Below the pieces are notes generated by a model, which made no database searches, was not told the DNA's origin, and saw only the letters and a list, made by a program, of their open reading frames with translations. Of a stretch of DNA of 64,000 bases, positions 1 to 8,543 are shown piece by piece. Numbering within the stretch: position 1 is the first letter of the stretch; each line of letters begins with the position of its first letter. Origin of the DNA: Alphaproteobacteria bacterium (lineage in GTDB: Bacteria; Pseudomonadota; Alphaproteobacteria; Rhizobiales; Hyphomicrobiaceae); contig JAGVSR010000107.1 in the NCBI GenBank assembly GCA_019137195.1, positions 62,001-126,000 on the forward strand, written 5' to 3'. The translations under genes were made by a program, and so were the position numbers.

Positions 1-255
1 GACGAAAAGGGAAAGGCGCTCGCGAGCGTGGCGTTCGCCACCTCGATCCGCGAGTGGCGCGACGGCGGGGCGAAGTCGCTTGCCGTCATGATCGGCGGGC
101 CCGACGGGCATGGGGCCGCGGTGATCGAGCGGGCAACCCTCAGGCTGTCGCTCGGGGCGATGACGTTGCCGCACGGGCTGGCAAGGGTGGTGATCGCCGA
201 GCAGCTCTACCGGGCGACGACGATCCTTGCCGGGCATCCCTATCATCGGGCGTGA
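1..255 (+). CDS. rlmH: 23S rRNA (pseudouridine1915-N3)-methyltransferase RlmH, C-terminal part
   Basis: This is the C-terminal 84 residues of an SPOUT-class methyltransferase that methylates pseudouridine 1915 in helix 69 of 23S rRNA on the assembled ribosome. The frame is open from the first base, so the gene begins outside the window. Recognisable family features are the cofactor-loop segment VMIGGPDGHG, the block LSLGAMTLPHGLARV and the near-invariant end EQLYRATTILAGHPYHRA. The full protein is usually about 155-160 residues, so roughly half is present. Its last 116 bp overlap, tail to tail, the 3' end of the dehydrogenase on the other strand. Identification is firm. Confidence 0.93.
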   Translation, partial: DEKGKALASVAFATSIREWRDGGAKSLAVMIGGPDGHGAAVIERATLRLSLGAMTLPHGLARVVIAEQLYRATTILAGHPYHRA

Positions 256-1138
256 CGTCTGAGGACTGCGGCGCTGCTGCCGGCGCAACCGGATACTCGT
301 AGAAACCCTTGCCAGTCGCCATGCCGAGGTGGCCCTTGTCGATGAAATTCTCCTTGAGGATGCGCGCGAACCTCTGCTGCCGGGGGCCGGCCATGAGAGC
401 GATGTTGTAGGCGGTCTCGAGACCGATGGCGTCGTAGACCTCGAATGGACCGGCCGGGGCACCGGTCGCGATGCGCCACGTGCGGTCGACGGCGGCGGGA
501 TCGGCGATGCCGTCGACGTAGAGCTCGGCAGCTGCCGCGAGGAGCGGCATGAGCAGCGAATTCAAGACGTAGCCCGACTTCTCCTTCTGGATCTCGATGG
601 GCTCCATGCCAATGGCGCGGGCGAAGGTCACGACCTCCTTGAGCGTCCTCGGCGAGGTGCCGGCGTGGCCCATCACCTCGGCGATGTTGTGGGTCCAGAT
701 CTCGTTGGCGAAGTGAAGGGCGAGAAAGCGGTCGGGGCGGCCGGTCGCGTCCGCAATGGAGCGCGGGAGCAGGGTCGAGGAGTTGGTGGCGAAAATGGTC
801 TTGGCCGGCGCAACCCGGTTCAGGTCGGCGAAGACGCGGCGCTTCAAGTCGAGGCGCTCAGGTATGGCCTCGATGACGAGATCGGCTTTGGCTGCTGCGG
901 CCTTCAAGTCCGTCGTGAAGGTGAGCCGTGCGCGGGCCGCTGCGATGGATGCGGCGTCGGCGCCTGCCACGGCTTCGTGGTAGCGCGCGGCTAGCCTGTC
1001 GATGGAGGCCTTGGCGCGGCTGATAGCCTCCGGGCCGATGTCGTAGGCGACGACGGGAATGCCCTTGAAGGCGGTCTGGAACGCAATTTGGATGCCGAGC
1101 ACGCCGGTGCCCAGGACGGTGACATTGGCGATGGTCAT
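140..1138 (-). CDS. 3-hydroxyacyl-CoA dehydrogenase (single-domain, NAD-dependent)
   Basis: The product (332 aa) should oxidise 3-hydroxyacyl-CoA to 3-ketoacyl-CoA with NAD+ in beta-oxidation or acetoacetyl/PHB-related metabolism in the cytoplasm. The N-terminus carries the Rossmann motif GTGVLG (residues 10-15). The catalytic His lies in LALHFANEIW and is followed by AEVMGH; the C-terminal helical domain ends near GKGFYEYP. The ATG at 1138 is preceded by AGGAGA, and much longer upstream readings are antisense noise. After FYEYP about 45 low-complexity Ser/Pro/Ala/Arg residues follow, encoded opposite rlmH. Family members normally stop about ten residues after this point, so the tail looks like a read-through extension following loss of the original stop. 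Substrate chain length cannot be told. Confidence 0.9.
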   Translation of the reverse strand: MTIANVTVLGTGVLGIQIAFQTAFKGIPVVAYDIGPEAISRAKASIDRLAARYHEAVAGADAASIAAARARLTFTTDLKAAAAKADLVIEAIPERLDLKRRVFADLNRVAPAKTIFATNSSTLLPRSIADATGRPDRFLALHFANEIWTHNIAEVMGHAGTSPRTLKEVVTFARAIGMEPIEIQKEKSGYVLNSLLMPLLAAAAELYVDGIADPAAVDRTWRIATGAPAGPFEVYDAIGLETAYNIALMAGPRQQRFARILKENFIDKGHLGMATGKGFYEYPVAPAAAPQSSDVTPDDRDARQGSSSPGRAARRSPPLPARAATSSPRATA

Positions 1139-1603
1139 CCTGATCTCTCCTCGCGTCCGTGGGTTCTTGCCCGGCTCGGCCTCGACGAGCGAGGTGCGGA
1201 CATCGCTGGCTTTTGACATCTGGGACGGGTGCAAGCTGTCTCCGGCGGAACACGACCGCTTCGGCGTGGCCGGCACCGGCCGCTCGTTCGGCCCGTCGCT
1301 TCCGATCCCACCGAGCCGGGGCATCAATTCATCGGTTGCGGCACGGCGATCCGGGAGGGGCTGTACGGGGAGGCCGACATGATCGAAGCGCAGTCGCTGG
1401 CCACCATCCGGCGGCCGGGGACGGCACAGCAGCGCATGCGGGCGTGCGAGGCTGCGGCCGCCGATGGTCGACCCAACGCCGACAGCAGGGCCAGCAGGAG
1501 GACGACCCCCCGAGGATGCGGCGTGCCGCGAAAAGCTTGTTGAGCACATTCCAAAATCGCGACTTTCGTTCTGTTCGGGATCAGCTAAAGGTCTGCGCGG
1601 GCC
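1139..1603. other. Intergenic region between divergent genes, no convincing gene
   Basis: These 465 bases separate the divergently transcribed dehydrogenase and pseudouridine synthase genes and probably contain both promoters. A minus-strand reading from a TTG at 1554 to 1324 has a signal-peptide-like start but no ATG, no clear ribosome binding site and poor composition. I see no convincing gene, RNA or repeat here. Confidence 0.4.
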
Positions 1604-2725
1604 ATGCGGGCGCGTGACGGAGCGAGCAATCCAAAGATGGCGGCAAGCGACGAGATCGACATCGACGAGGACGCCGGCGAGCCGCGTACGGTGACCGCCT
1701 CCGCTATTCGCGTCGAGCCGGATCAGGCCGGCGCGAGGCTCGACCGGTTCCTTGCCGGGAGCATCACTGCGCTGTCGCGTGTGCGCCTCCAGGGGCTGAT
1801 CGCCGAGGGGCACGTGACGCGGGACGGCAACCCGGTCACGGACGCGAGCCTGAAGGTGAGGGCAGGGGAGACGTACTCGGTCGCGTTGCCTGAGCCCGCG
1901 CCAGCGGAGCCCGTGGCCGAGGCGATCCCGCTCAAGGTCGTCTACGAGGACGACCAGGTCATCGTGATCGACAAGCCCGCGGGGCTCGTCGTGCATCCAG
2001 CGGCCGGGCATGCGACGGGGACGCTTGTCAACGCACTGCTCGCACACTGTGGCGACAGCCTCTCCGGCATCGGCGGCGTGAGGCGGCCGGGGATCGTGCA
2101 TCGGCTCGACAAGGATACGTCGGGCCTCATTGTCGTTGCCAAGACCGATCTCGCGCACCAGGCACTCGCGGCGCAGTTCGAGGCGCACGGGGCGGACGGG
2201 CGGCTCGAACGCTCGTACCTGGCCCTCGTCTGGGGCGTTCCCGAGCGACGGACGGGCCGCGTCGAGGCGCGGCTCGCGCGGAGCGAGACCAACCGGACCA
2301 AGATTGCTGTCGTGAAGGGGGCGGCCGGGCGGCACGCGGTCACGCACTACGAGGTGCTCGAGACTTTTTCCGACGCCGAGGGGCGTCCGCTGTGCTCGCT
2401 CGTCAAGCTCGATCTCGAGACGGGGCGCACGCACCAGATCCGCGTACACATGGCGCATATCGGCCACCCGGTCATGGGGGACGGGGTCTATGGCGCGGGT
2501 TTCAAGACCAGCGCAAACCGGCTCGGCCCGGAGGCGAAGGCGTCGCTCGCCGATCTCGGTCGGCAGGCCTTGCACGCGAGCCGTCTCGGCTTCGACCATC
2601 CGAAAAGCGGACGGCACCTCGCGTTCTCTTCCGAGTTGCCGGCGGACATGGCCCGCCTTGCTGCTGCACTGCGGCCGGTCCAGCCGGATCTGCGATCTCG
2701 GAGCATCAAGCGCAGGGTGCAATAG
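1604..2725 (+). CDS. RluA/RluD-family 23S rRNA pseudouridine synthase
   Basis: The product (373 aa) isomerises uridines to pseudouridine in RNA. RluD acts on U1911/1915/1917 of 23S rRNA, which fits functionally with rlmH nearby, because RlmH methylates the pseudouridine made at 1915. An N-terminal S4 RNA-binding domain spans about residues 35-95 (ARLDRFLAG, then LIAEGHVTRDG). The catalytic domain has the Asp-containing signature GIVHRLDKDTSGLIVVAK and later LETGRTHQIRVHMAHIGHPV. An alternative ATG at 1637 (MAASDE) would drop 11 residues; neither start has a strong Shine-Dalgarno. RluD rather than RluC is favoured by domain layout and length, but the target site is inferred. Confidence 0.9.
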   Translation: MRARDGASNPKMAASDEIDIDEDAGEPRTVTASAIRVEPDQAGARLDRFLAGSITALSRVRLQGLIAEGHVTRDGNPVTDASLKVRAGETYSVALPEPAPAEPVAEAIPLKVVYEDDQVIVIDKPAGLVVHPAAGHATGTLVNALLAHCGDSLSGIGGVRRPGIVHRLDKDTSGLIVVAKTDLAHQALAAQFEAHGADGRLERSYLALVWGVPERRTGRVEARLARSETNRTKIAVVKGAAGRHAVTHYEVLETFSDAEGRPLCSLVKLDLETGRTHQIRVHMAHIGHPVMGDGVYGAGFKTSANRLGPEAKASLADLGRQALHASRLGFDHPKSGRHLAFSSELPADMARLAAALRPVQPDLRSRSIKRRVQ

Positions 2726-2891
2726 GCGTCCGACACGCTGCACCGTCTCGCGTGCCGCATCGCTGAAGTGCGTCCGCCGCCAATTCCTTTTGTACCTGCC
2801 CGCGAGCGCCTCGCACGGCGGCGCCGGCCGTGACAGTTAACCGAGACGGCTGTTGCCGAGTCTTCCCAGTCTTCGAAAATCGTACCTTTCT

Positions 2892-2939
2892 GCGTCGAGG
2901 CGGTCTCGACGCTCGGGAGGCGGGACGCTAACGTCCCGC
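2892..2939. repeat. Two adjacent perfect stem-loops
   Basis: Two perfect inverted repeats lie side by side between the pseudouridine synthase and the next gene. GCGTCGAG (2892-2899) pairs with CTCGACGC (2905-2912) around GCGGT. GCGGGACG (2920-2927) pairs with CGTCCCGC (2932-2939) around CTAA. There is no U-tract after either, so they may be factor-assisted transcription ends, mRNA stabilisers or part of the leader of the downstream gene. Confidence 0.55.
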
Positions 2940-2997
2940 TCGCGGGTGGGTCATCGGTGCGTGAAGAAGAGCAGTGTAGCGTTCGGAGCCCACATCG

Positions 2998-5403
2998 ATG
3001 CCAGCACCGACAGCCTTGGACGATCTCAACGAGGCGGAACGGTTTCTCGTCGCTGCAGTCGCGCGCGGAGAGCCCGTGGACATGAAGCGCAACGTCGTGC
3101 GCGCTCAGGTTCTGCGTGACCTCCTGCTCGAGACGCGCCCCGGCTGGGCACTACCTCCGGCAGGCCTCAGGCTGCAGCGCGCGATCATAGACGGCGGGCT
3201 CGATCTCGAAGGCTGCACGCTCGCCAAGCCGTTTCTCGTCTGGCACTCGCGGTTTCAGGGCGGCGGCGACCGCGGCGCGATCCTCATCCGCGACGCCAAG
3301 CTGAAGCGGCTCGGAATCCATTCCTCGACCGTGGACGGGGCCATCGTCGCCGACCGGGTGGAGATCGAGAACGGGCTCTTTCTCGGCGGCGGGCTGGTGC
3401 GCGGCGCGGTGCAGGTCAGGGGCGGCGACATCGGCGGCGCGCTCGGTATCGAAGGCACCACCATCGGCGACGGCAAGCAGGCGCTACTCGCGGCAGGGCT
3501 CAGACTGACGGGGCCGCTGCTGCTTCGCCGGGCCGAGGTCAAGGGACAGGTGGCGGTGCCGCGTGCGGTGCTCGGGTCCGGCCTCTATCTCGAAGGGGCG
3601 AAGATCCAGTGCGAAGGAATCGCGCTCAATGCGGAGAGCGGACGCATCGACGGCGACGTGCTGATCGACCGCGCGGCCATCTCAGGCGCGGTGCGGCTCG
3701 CGGGCGCGCGCGTCGGCGGCCACGTGTCCGGCGAGGGTGCCGTCATTGCGGCTACGCCCGAGGCGCTGATGGCGTCCGGACTCGTCGTGACCCAGGGCAT
3801 CAACCTGTCGGGCGCCAGGATTGCGGGCGCGATCACGCTCGAGGGCGCGGAGATCGGCAAGATGTTCCGTGCCGACGGCATCGAGGTCTGGAGCGGAGCC
3901 TCGGCGATCGCGGCCGACGTGATCCGGATCGGCGGCAACTGGGATCTCAGCCGCGCGCGTATCACGGGCCACCTTGCCTTTCCCGGGGCCGAGATCAACG
4001 GGCAACTGAGGCTTACGGAAGCACGCATTCTGGGACACGACCTCGCCATCCGCGCCGACGGCTCGCGCATCCGTGGCGGGTGCTTTCTGTCGCGGGCGAC
4101 CATCGCCGGCCTCGTGCGGCTTCCGGCGTGCGAGGTGGGCAACCAGCTCAGGCTTCGCGGCGCATCGCTCAAAGTGGAGCAAGGGGCGGCACTTCTCGCC
4201 AGCGGCTCGCGCTTCCAGCGTGACGTGGAGCTCGATGGGCTCGGTACCACGGGTGCGCTCGTGTTCGACCAGAGCATCATCGGCGGGATGGTCGATCTTT
4301 CAGGCAGCAAGATCGTGAGCGTAGCGCTGGCGGGCGCGGCACCGGCCCCGTCGCCGATGGCCTCAGCCGCCGACGGTGCCGGTGACGGCAACAAGGCGCC
4401 GGCGTCCGGCGCCAGCGCCTGGAACGAGACGGCGCTCAGCTTCGTCGATGCACGCATCGACCGGCTCACCATGCCGTCGAAGGCGGACGAGCGGCCGCGC
4501 GGCATCGTCGACCTGTCACGGGCGCACGCCGGAGCCTTCCTCGACTATGCGGCCGCGTGGCCGCCGCCGCCTCCGTTCCGCGGGCGCAGCCCGGACCTGC
4601 GCGACATCGATCATCTCGTGCTCGACGGCTTCACGTGCGAGCACCTGACGAACCCCGCAGGCGTCGAGCGCCTGGGGCTCGAGCACTCGGGGCAGGCGGG
4701 GGCGCGGCGCGTGGTCTGGCTCGAGAGCCAGCGCGAGGAGGATCTATCGAGCCACTTCAAGCCGCAGATATGGGTGGAGCTCGCGCAGCGCCTTTCGGCG
4801 CAGGGCCATCTCGACGACGCGCGTGCCGTCACCATCGCGCGGCTACGGCGCGAACGGCGCAGCCGGTCAATGTCGACCGGGCAGCGGTGGCAGAGCCGCA
4901 TCCTCGATCTCTTCGCGCTCTACGGCTACAACCCGTGGCGGACAGTGGCGTGGATGAGCGTGCTCGTGCTTCTGTTCGCCGGCGTCTGGAGTCTCGCCGC
5001 GTCGCGCTGCGAGACGACGGGTTGCTTCGACGAGTCGGTGTTCGCGATCACCAACCGGGACGCGTACACGCCGGCCAAGCTCGACGGTGCCTATCCCCCG
5101 TTCAACGCGCTCGCCTACTCCTTCGACGTGTTCGTGCCCTTCGTTCCGTTCGGCTACGAGGACCACTGGCGACCGAACATCTCGTGGCGGCCACTGGTGA
5201 CGCTGGCGATTCCCGATTGGCTGAGCGGCGGGGCTGCGGAGGCGCTGGGCCTCGGAGACCGGCCGGGCGGCCAGCCGCGGACGCTGACGCTTACTCTCGG
5301 CGGCGTGCTCTACGTGCTCATGGTGATCGAGACGCTGATCGGCCTCGTTCTGACCTCGCTCGTGGTCACCGGCTTCACCGGGCTGTTGCGGTCGGAGGAG
5401 TGA
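2998..5403 (+). CDS. Large beta-helix-repeat membrane protein, function unknown
   Basis: This 801-residue protein has no recognised enzymatic motif. From about residue 55 to 490 it is built of degenerate repeats of roughly 18-22 residues in which short hydrophobic strands alternate with small residues (for example GARIAGAITLEGAEIGKMF). This is the look of a right-handed beta-helix related to bactofilin or pentapeptide-like folds. A helical region (about 575-640) containing QIWVELAQRLSAQGHLDDAR follows. The C-terminus holds a membrane segment (NPWRTVAWMSVLVLLFAGVW), a loop with two Cys (CETTGC) and a final hydrophobic helix. Rhizobiales homologues are usually annotated only as hypothetical or putative membrane oxidoreductases. 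It stands alone and its start lacks a strong ribosome binding site. A cytoskeletal or envelope scaffold role is speculation. Confidence 0.85.
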   Translation: MPAPTALDDLNEAERFLVAAVARGEPVDMKRNVVRAQVLRDLLLETRPGWALPPAGLRLQRAIIDGGLDLEGCTLAKPFLVWHSRFQGGGDRGAILIRDAKLKRLGIHSSTVDGAIVADRVEIENGLFLGGGLVRGAVQVRGGDIGGALGIEGTTIGDGKQALLAAGLRLTGPLLLRRAEVKGQVAVPRAVLGSGLYLEGAKIQCEGIALNAESGRIDGDVLIDRAAISGAVRLAGARVGGHVSGEGAVIAATPEALMASGLVVTQGINLSGARIAGAITLEGAEIGKMFRADGIEVWSGASAIAADVIRIGGNWDLSRARITGHLAFPGAEINGQLRLTEARILGHDLAIRADGSRIRGGCFLSRATIAGLVRLPACEVGNQLRLRGASLKVEQGAALLASGSRFQRDVELDGLGTTGALVFDQSIIGGMVDLSGSKIVSVALAGAAPAPSPMASAADGAGDGNKAPASGASAWNETALSFVDARIDRLTMPSKADERPRGIVDLSRAHAGAFLDYAAAWPPPPPFRGRSPDLRDIDHLVLDGFTCEHLTNPAGVERLGLEHSGQAGARRVVWLESQREEDLSSHFKPQIWVELAQRLSAQGHLDDARAVTIARLRRERRSRSMSTGQRWQSRILDLFALYGYNPWRTVAWMSVLVLLFAGVWSLAASRCETTGCFDESVFAITNRDAYTPAKLDGAYPPFNALAYSFDVFVPFVPFGYEDHWRPNISWRPLVTLAIPDWLSGGAAEALGLGDRPGGQPRTLTLTLGGVLYVLMVIETLIGLVLTSLVVTGFTGLLRSEE

Positions 5404-5845
5404 CATGACGGGCAAACGCCGATCCGGCCGAGGCCAGAACCCAAAACGGGGATAGGCAAGTGTCCCGGCCGCGACGTTCGGCACAGTCTGCGGCACGCTC
5501 TGAACGAGCGTCGCGGTCGAAAGGACACTTGCAGGCCTTTGATCTCGTGCGGCTCAGGTTTGGAAGTTCGCTTAAGACCCCAGCCGCGAGAATGAAGCGG
5601 CCTTCAGAATCACCACACCGGACGCTCGCTTAATCCGGATCTCGGTCTCGTAGGCCGCGCGGACGCGTATCCGCTCGCGCGCCGAGACGATGCCGTCTTG
5701 CACGGGCGCGCCCAAGTCCTGGCGCTTGCGTTCCGTCGTTGGCGCGCCTCTGCAGCTGTTGTTTGCGCGCAACCGCCCCACCAACCCTGCGCAGATACCG
5801 TCGATCATATGTCAAGGCTCATGATCGGCGGCACGAGACGGAGAA
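5404..5845. other. Intergenic region carrying repeat copy C
   Basis: These 442 bases lie between two convergent genes. Bases 5457-5621 are copy C of the 165-bp repeat. The remainder holds only short open readings on the minus strand (for example 5572-5808, which runs through the repeat) that I do not accept as genes. Confidence 0.5.
5457..5621 (-). repeat. 165-bp dispersed intergenic repeat, copy C (inverted)
   Basis: The reverse complement of this stretch aligns without gaps over all 165 positions with copies at 12782-12946 and 44952-45116; by hand count it matches the latter at 123 of 165 bases. Its right arm is the best preserved of the three. On the plus strand CAAGTGTCC (5457-5465) pairs with GGACACTTG (5523-5531), and GCCGCGAC pairs inside it with GTCGCGGT. 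It sits between convergent genes, outside any coding region. Confidence 0.8.
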
Positions 5846-6502
5846 TCAGAACTCGACCTCGAGCTCGATGACCTCGTCCGGCTCGGCGAGGGCATCGGCC
5901 GTCCATTCCTGCATCAATGGCCAGGCGAGGATATGGTCGCGGTAGGCTGCGAGCGGACCGTCGATTGCCACCGCGTACGTCATGAAGCGCGAGCAGACGG
6001 GGGCGTACATGGCGTCGGCGACGGTGGGGCTCGATCCGAACAGCCAGGGGCCGCCGTAGCGGGCGAGGCACTCCGTCCAGATGGCCTTGATGCGCTCGAT
6101 GTCAGGGCGGGCGCCGGAGAAGATTTTGAACGCGGCGTGGCGCGCCTTGAGGTTCATCGGCAGTGCCGAGCGCAGATTGTAGAAGCCAGAATGCATCTCG
6201 CCGGAGACGGCGCGGCAATGCGCACGGGTGGCGAGGCCCGTGGGCAGGAGGTGCGCCTCGGGCGCGATCTCGTTCAGGTACTCGGCGATGGCGAGCGTGT
6301 CCCATACCGTCACGTCGCGGTGGGTGAGGCGGGGGACCAGAACCGAGGGCGACAGGAGGAGCAGCTCGCGGCGGTTGTCGGGGCAATCCTTCGGCACCTC
6401 GACCACGTCGAAGTCGATGCCGGCCATGCGGGCGAGCAGCCAGGCGCGCAGCGACCAGGACGAATAGTTCTTGGAGGAGATGGTGAGTGTCGGACTGGGC
6501 AT
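5846..6502 (-). CDS. Glutathione S-transferase family protein
   Basis: The product (218 aa) is a soluble thioredoxin-fold/alpha-helical two-domain protein. The N-terminus reads TISSKNYSSWSLRAWLL, typical of the bacterial GST subgroup in which the early Ser/Tyr contacts glutathione. A VLVPRLTHRDVTVWDTLAIAEYL-like stretch follows, corresponding to the cis-Pro and glutathione gamma-glutamyl site (VPRL, then D-T-L-A-I). The all-helical C-terminal domain carries the N-capping Asp in SSPTVADAMYAP. The ATG at 6502 was chosen over an upstream in-frame codon because the conserved N-terminus begins there. It is divergent from the PHB depolymerase across 110 bp. Substrate unknown. Confidence 0.88.
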   Translation of the reverse strand: MPSPTLTISSKNYSSWSLRAWLLARMAGIDFDVVEVPKDCPDNRRELLLLSPSVLVPRLTHRDVTVWDTLAIAEYLNEIAPEAHLLPTGLATRAHCRAVSGEMHSGFYNLRSALPMNLKARHAAFKIFSGARPDIERIKAIWTECLARYGGPWLFGSSPTVADAMYAPVCSRFMTYAVAIDGPLAAYRDHILAWPLMQEWTADALAEPDEVIELEVEF

Positions 6503-6612
6503 GGCACTTCGGGGCGGGGACAAGCAGCGGGACCGCTTTACTTTTCTGCGGTGCAACATAGACTAACCCATCTTTTGCAGCGCAGCAATCCTCTCCGGGG
6601 CGACCGACCGGC

Positions 6613-7827
6613 ATGCTCTATCAAGCCTACCTGATGCACGACGATTTTCTGGGGCCGTTCCGCGCCTTCGCGGCGGGCTCCCGGCTGGCGCTGCTCGATG
6701 GCCCGCTCGGCGAGCGGCTGCCGATGGCACGCCAGCTCGCCGCGCTCATGGAGCTTCTCTCCCGCTACCGGCTGACGCACACGCGACCCGGGTTCGACAT
6801 CAAGCCTGTGCGGATCGGCAATCGCGACGTGCCGGTCGAGGAGCGGGTCGCCCTGTCACTGCCGTTCGGCAATCTGCTCCATTTCAAGAAGGACCTCGAC
6901 CAGGCGCAGCCGAAGGTCTTGGTGGTGGCGCCGCTCTCGGGACATTTCTCGACGCTGCTCAAGGGCACGGTCGAGACGCTGCTCGAGGACCACGACGTCT
7001 ACATCACCGACTGGGCCAACGCCCGCGACGTGCCTCAGGCGAGCGGCCGGTTCGGTGTCGACGACTACATCGGGTACATCATCCGCTTCCTAGAGGAGAT
7101 CGGTCCGCACGGTCACGTGCTCGCGGTATGCCAGCCGTGCGTGCAGACGCTCGCTGCGGTGGCGGTCATGTCGGAGGAGAACGATCCCGCCACGCCGCGC
7201 TCGATGACGCTGATGGCAGGGCCGGTCGATCCGCGCGAGAGCCCGACCACCGTCAACGAGCTTGCGATCAAGAAGTCGCTCGAATGGTTCCAGTCGTCGG
7301 TCATCTCGACCGTGCCGGCCCGCTACGAGGGACGTGGCCGGCGCGTCTATCCCGGCTTCGTGCAGCTCGCCGCCTTCATGGGCATGAACATCGAGCGGCA
7401 CCGCACGGCGCACCAGCACCTCTACGAGCATCTCGCCGCGAACCGGACAGACGAGGCGGCGAAGATCAAGGAGTTCTACGACGAGTACTTCGCCGTGCTC
7501 GACCTCACCGAGGAATTCTATATCGAGACCATCGACCGGGTGTTTCAGAAGGCGGAACTGGCGTCGGGCAGCTTCACCTACCGCGGGCGCAAGATCGATC
7601 CCGGCAAGATCCGGCGCACGGCGCTCTTGACCGTCGAGGGCGGGCGCGACGACATCTGTGGCATGGGGCAGACGGCGGCGGCACACGATCTCTGCTCGTC
7701 GTTGAGACCGCACCTCAAGCGCCATCACCTGCAGGCGAACGCCGGTCACTATGGCGTATTCAACGGGAAGCGCTGGCAGCGCGAGGTCTACCCCGTGGTC
7801 AGGAGTTTCATCCTCGCGCTCGAGTGA
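6613..7827 (+). CDS. phaZ: Intracellular polyhydroxyalkanoate (PHB) depolymerase
   Basis: The product (404 aa) hydrolyses native intracellular poly(3-hydroxybutyrate) granules to release 3-hydroxybutyrate for carbon mobilisation. It has the alpha/beta-hydrolase layout of this family: conserved N-terminus MLYQAYLMHDDFLGP, WANARDVP after the lid region, a Cys nucleophile in AVCQPC (Cys173, next Cys176), an Asp in VEGGRDDICGMGQT and a His in QANAGHYGVFNG near the C-terminus. Length matches the roughly 400-420 residues of PhaZ1-type enzymes. No lipase box with Ser is present, as expected for this Cys-type family. The dehydrogenase at 140-1138 could act on neighbouring intermediates, but no pha operon is visible. 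Confidence 0.93.
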   Translation: MLYQAYLMHDDFLGPFRAFAAGSRLALLDGPLGERLPMARQLAALMELLSRYRLTHTRPGFDIKPVRIGNRDVPVEERVALSLPFGNLLHFKKDLDQAQPKVLVVAPLSGHFSTLLKGTVETLLEDHDVYITDWANARDVPQASGRFGVDDYIGYIIRFLEEIGPHGHVLAVCQPCVQTLAAVAVMSEENDPATPRSMTLMAGPVDPRESPTTVNELAIKKSLEWFQSSVISTVPARYEGRGRRVYPGFVQLAAFMGMNIERHRTAHQHLYEHLAANRTDEAAKIKEFYDEYFAVLDLTEEFYIETIDRVFQKAELASGSFTYRGRKIDPGKIRRTALLTVEGGRDDICGMGQTAAAHDLCSSLRPHLKRHHLQANAGHYGVFNGKRWQREVYPVVRSFILALE

Positions 7828-8044
7828 GCGGGGCTGTCCGAGCCACGAGATGGCGTCGCAGGATCGCCGCTGCACCAGGGGGAGGGGTGAGCGGCCGTTG
7901 ACGGGACGCAGGCGCCATGGCCGACGAGGCGCTGCATATGGCCTCGCCGGCCGGGTCCGCCCGTGATCGCCCCCGGCACCGAGGTGCCATTGTCAACCAT
8001 GAGGGCGGCGAGATCGCCGGCGAGATCTTTGCCCCCGCCATAAC

Positions 8045-8254
8045 ATGTCCGTGCTCGATTTTTCCTATCTTGCGCTCGCCCTCGGCAGCGAGCGCCTCTT
8101 CATCTTGCGTACCGGACTACGTGAAGGGCCGCTCGAGGTTCTGGACAATGCAGGGGGGCTCACGAGGCGCACCCATGCGATCGTCTCCGGAAAGGAGACG
8201 ATCGATCATCGGACGTTTGTCATGATCGCAGAGACGCCGAAGAGGATCTTGTAG
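8045..8254 (+). CDS. Doubtful small hypothetical protein
   Basis: A 69-residue reading with an ATG start and a plausible but unrecognised composition (starts MSVLDFSYLALALGSERLF). GC at third positions is only moderately high compared with neighbouring genes, no Shine-Dalgarno is visible, and a perfect stem-loop lies inside it. It may be a genuine small protein or a chance reading over a structured non-coding segment. Confidence 0.22.
   Translation: MSVLDFSYLALALGSERLFILRTGLREGPLEVLDNAGGLTRRTHAIVSGKETIDHRTFVMIAETPKRIL
8178..8204. repeat. Perfect 11-bp stem-loop
   Basis: CGATCGTCTCC (8178-8188) and GGAGACGATCG (8194-8204) form a perfect hairpin with the five-base loop GGAAA. No T-run follows on either strand, so it is not a standard intrinsic terminator. 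It lies 340-370 bp upstream of the TadE gene pair. Confidence 0.6.
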
Positions 8255-8543
8255 GGACGCGGCCGCAGGCTATTCTCCGCGCGCTTTCGCGCGCAGACCG
8301 ACGATGCAGTCGTGCCGTCGCGGCATCCTCGTTCCGTGCGAGCGGGGAGTGGCCGGCGACGATGCCACCACTTTGGCGGCTCGTACGCGAGATCTATCGA
8401 GCAGGCTGGAACCGCACCGAAACGGGGCCATCCTAAACTCGATGATAACCACCTCTCGCCATTTCCGACCAACTAAACAGATCATTAAATGCGGCGGATC
8501 TAGCCTCGCCTGCAATCCGCCGACCTAAGCGAGGATCTCGATC

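Larger units (their letters stand above)
7828..8543. other. Long intergenic region with a strong hairpin
   Basis: These 716 bases between the depolymerase and the pilus genes contain one weak gene candidate (8045-8254), a perfect 11-bp stem-loop (8178-8204) and a GCGCGC/GCGCGC inverted repeat around 8278-8293. The end is more AT-rich and probably holds the promoter of the TadE gene pair. Confidence 0.4.

Noticed and set aside
1324-1554. 76-residue minus-strand reading with a signal-peptide-like start
   Set aside because: It would start at TTG without a ribosome binding site, competes with another frame, and matches nothing I recognise.
5572-5808. 78-residue minus-strand reading
   Set aside because: It runs through repeat copy C and into unrelated sequence, and has no ribosome binding site or known family.
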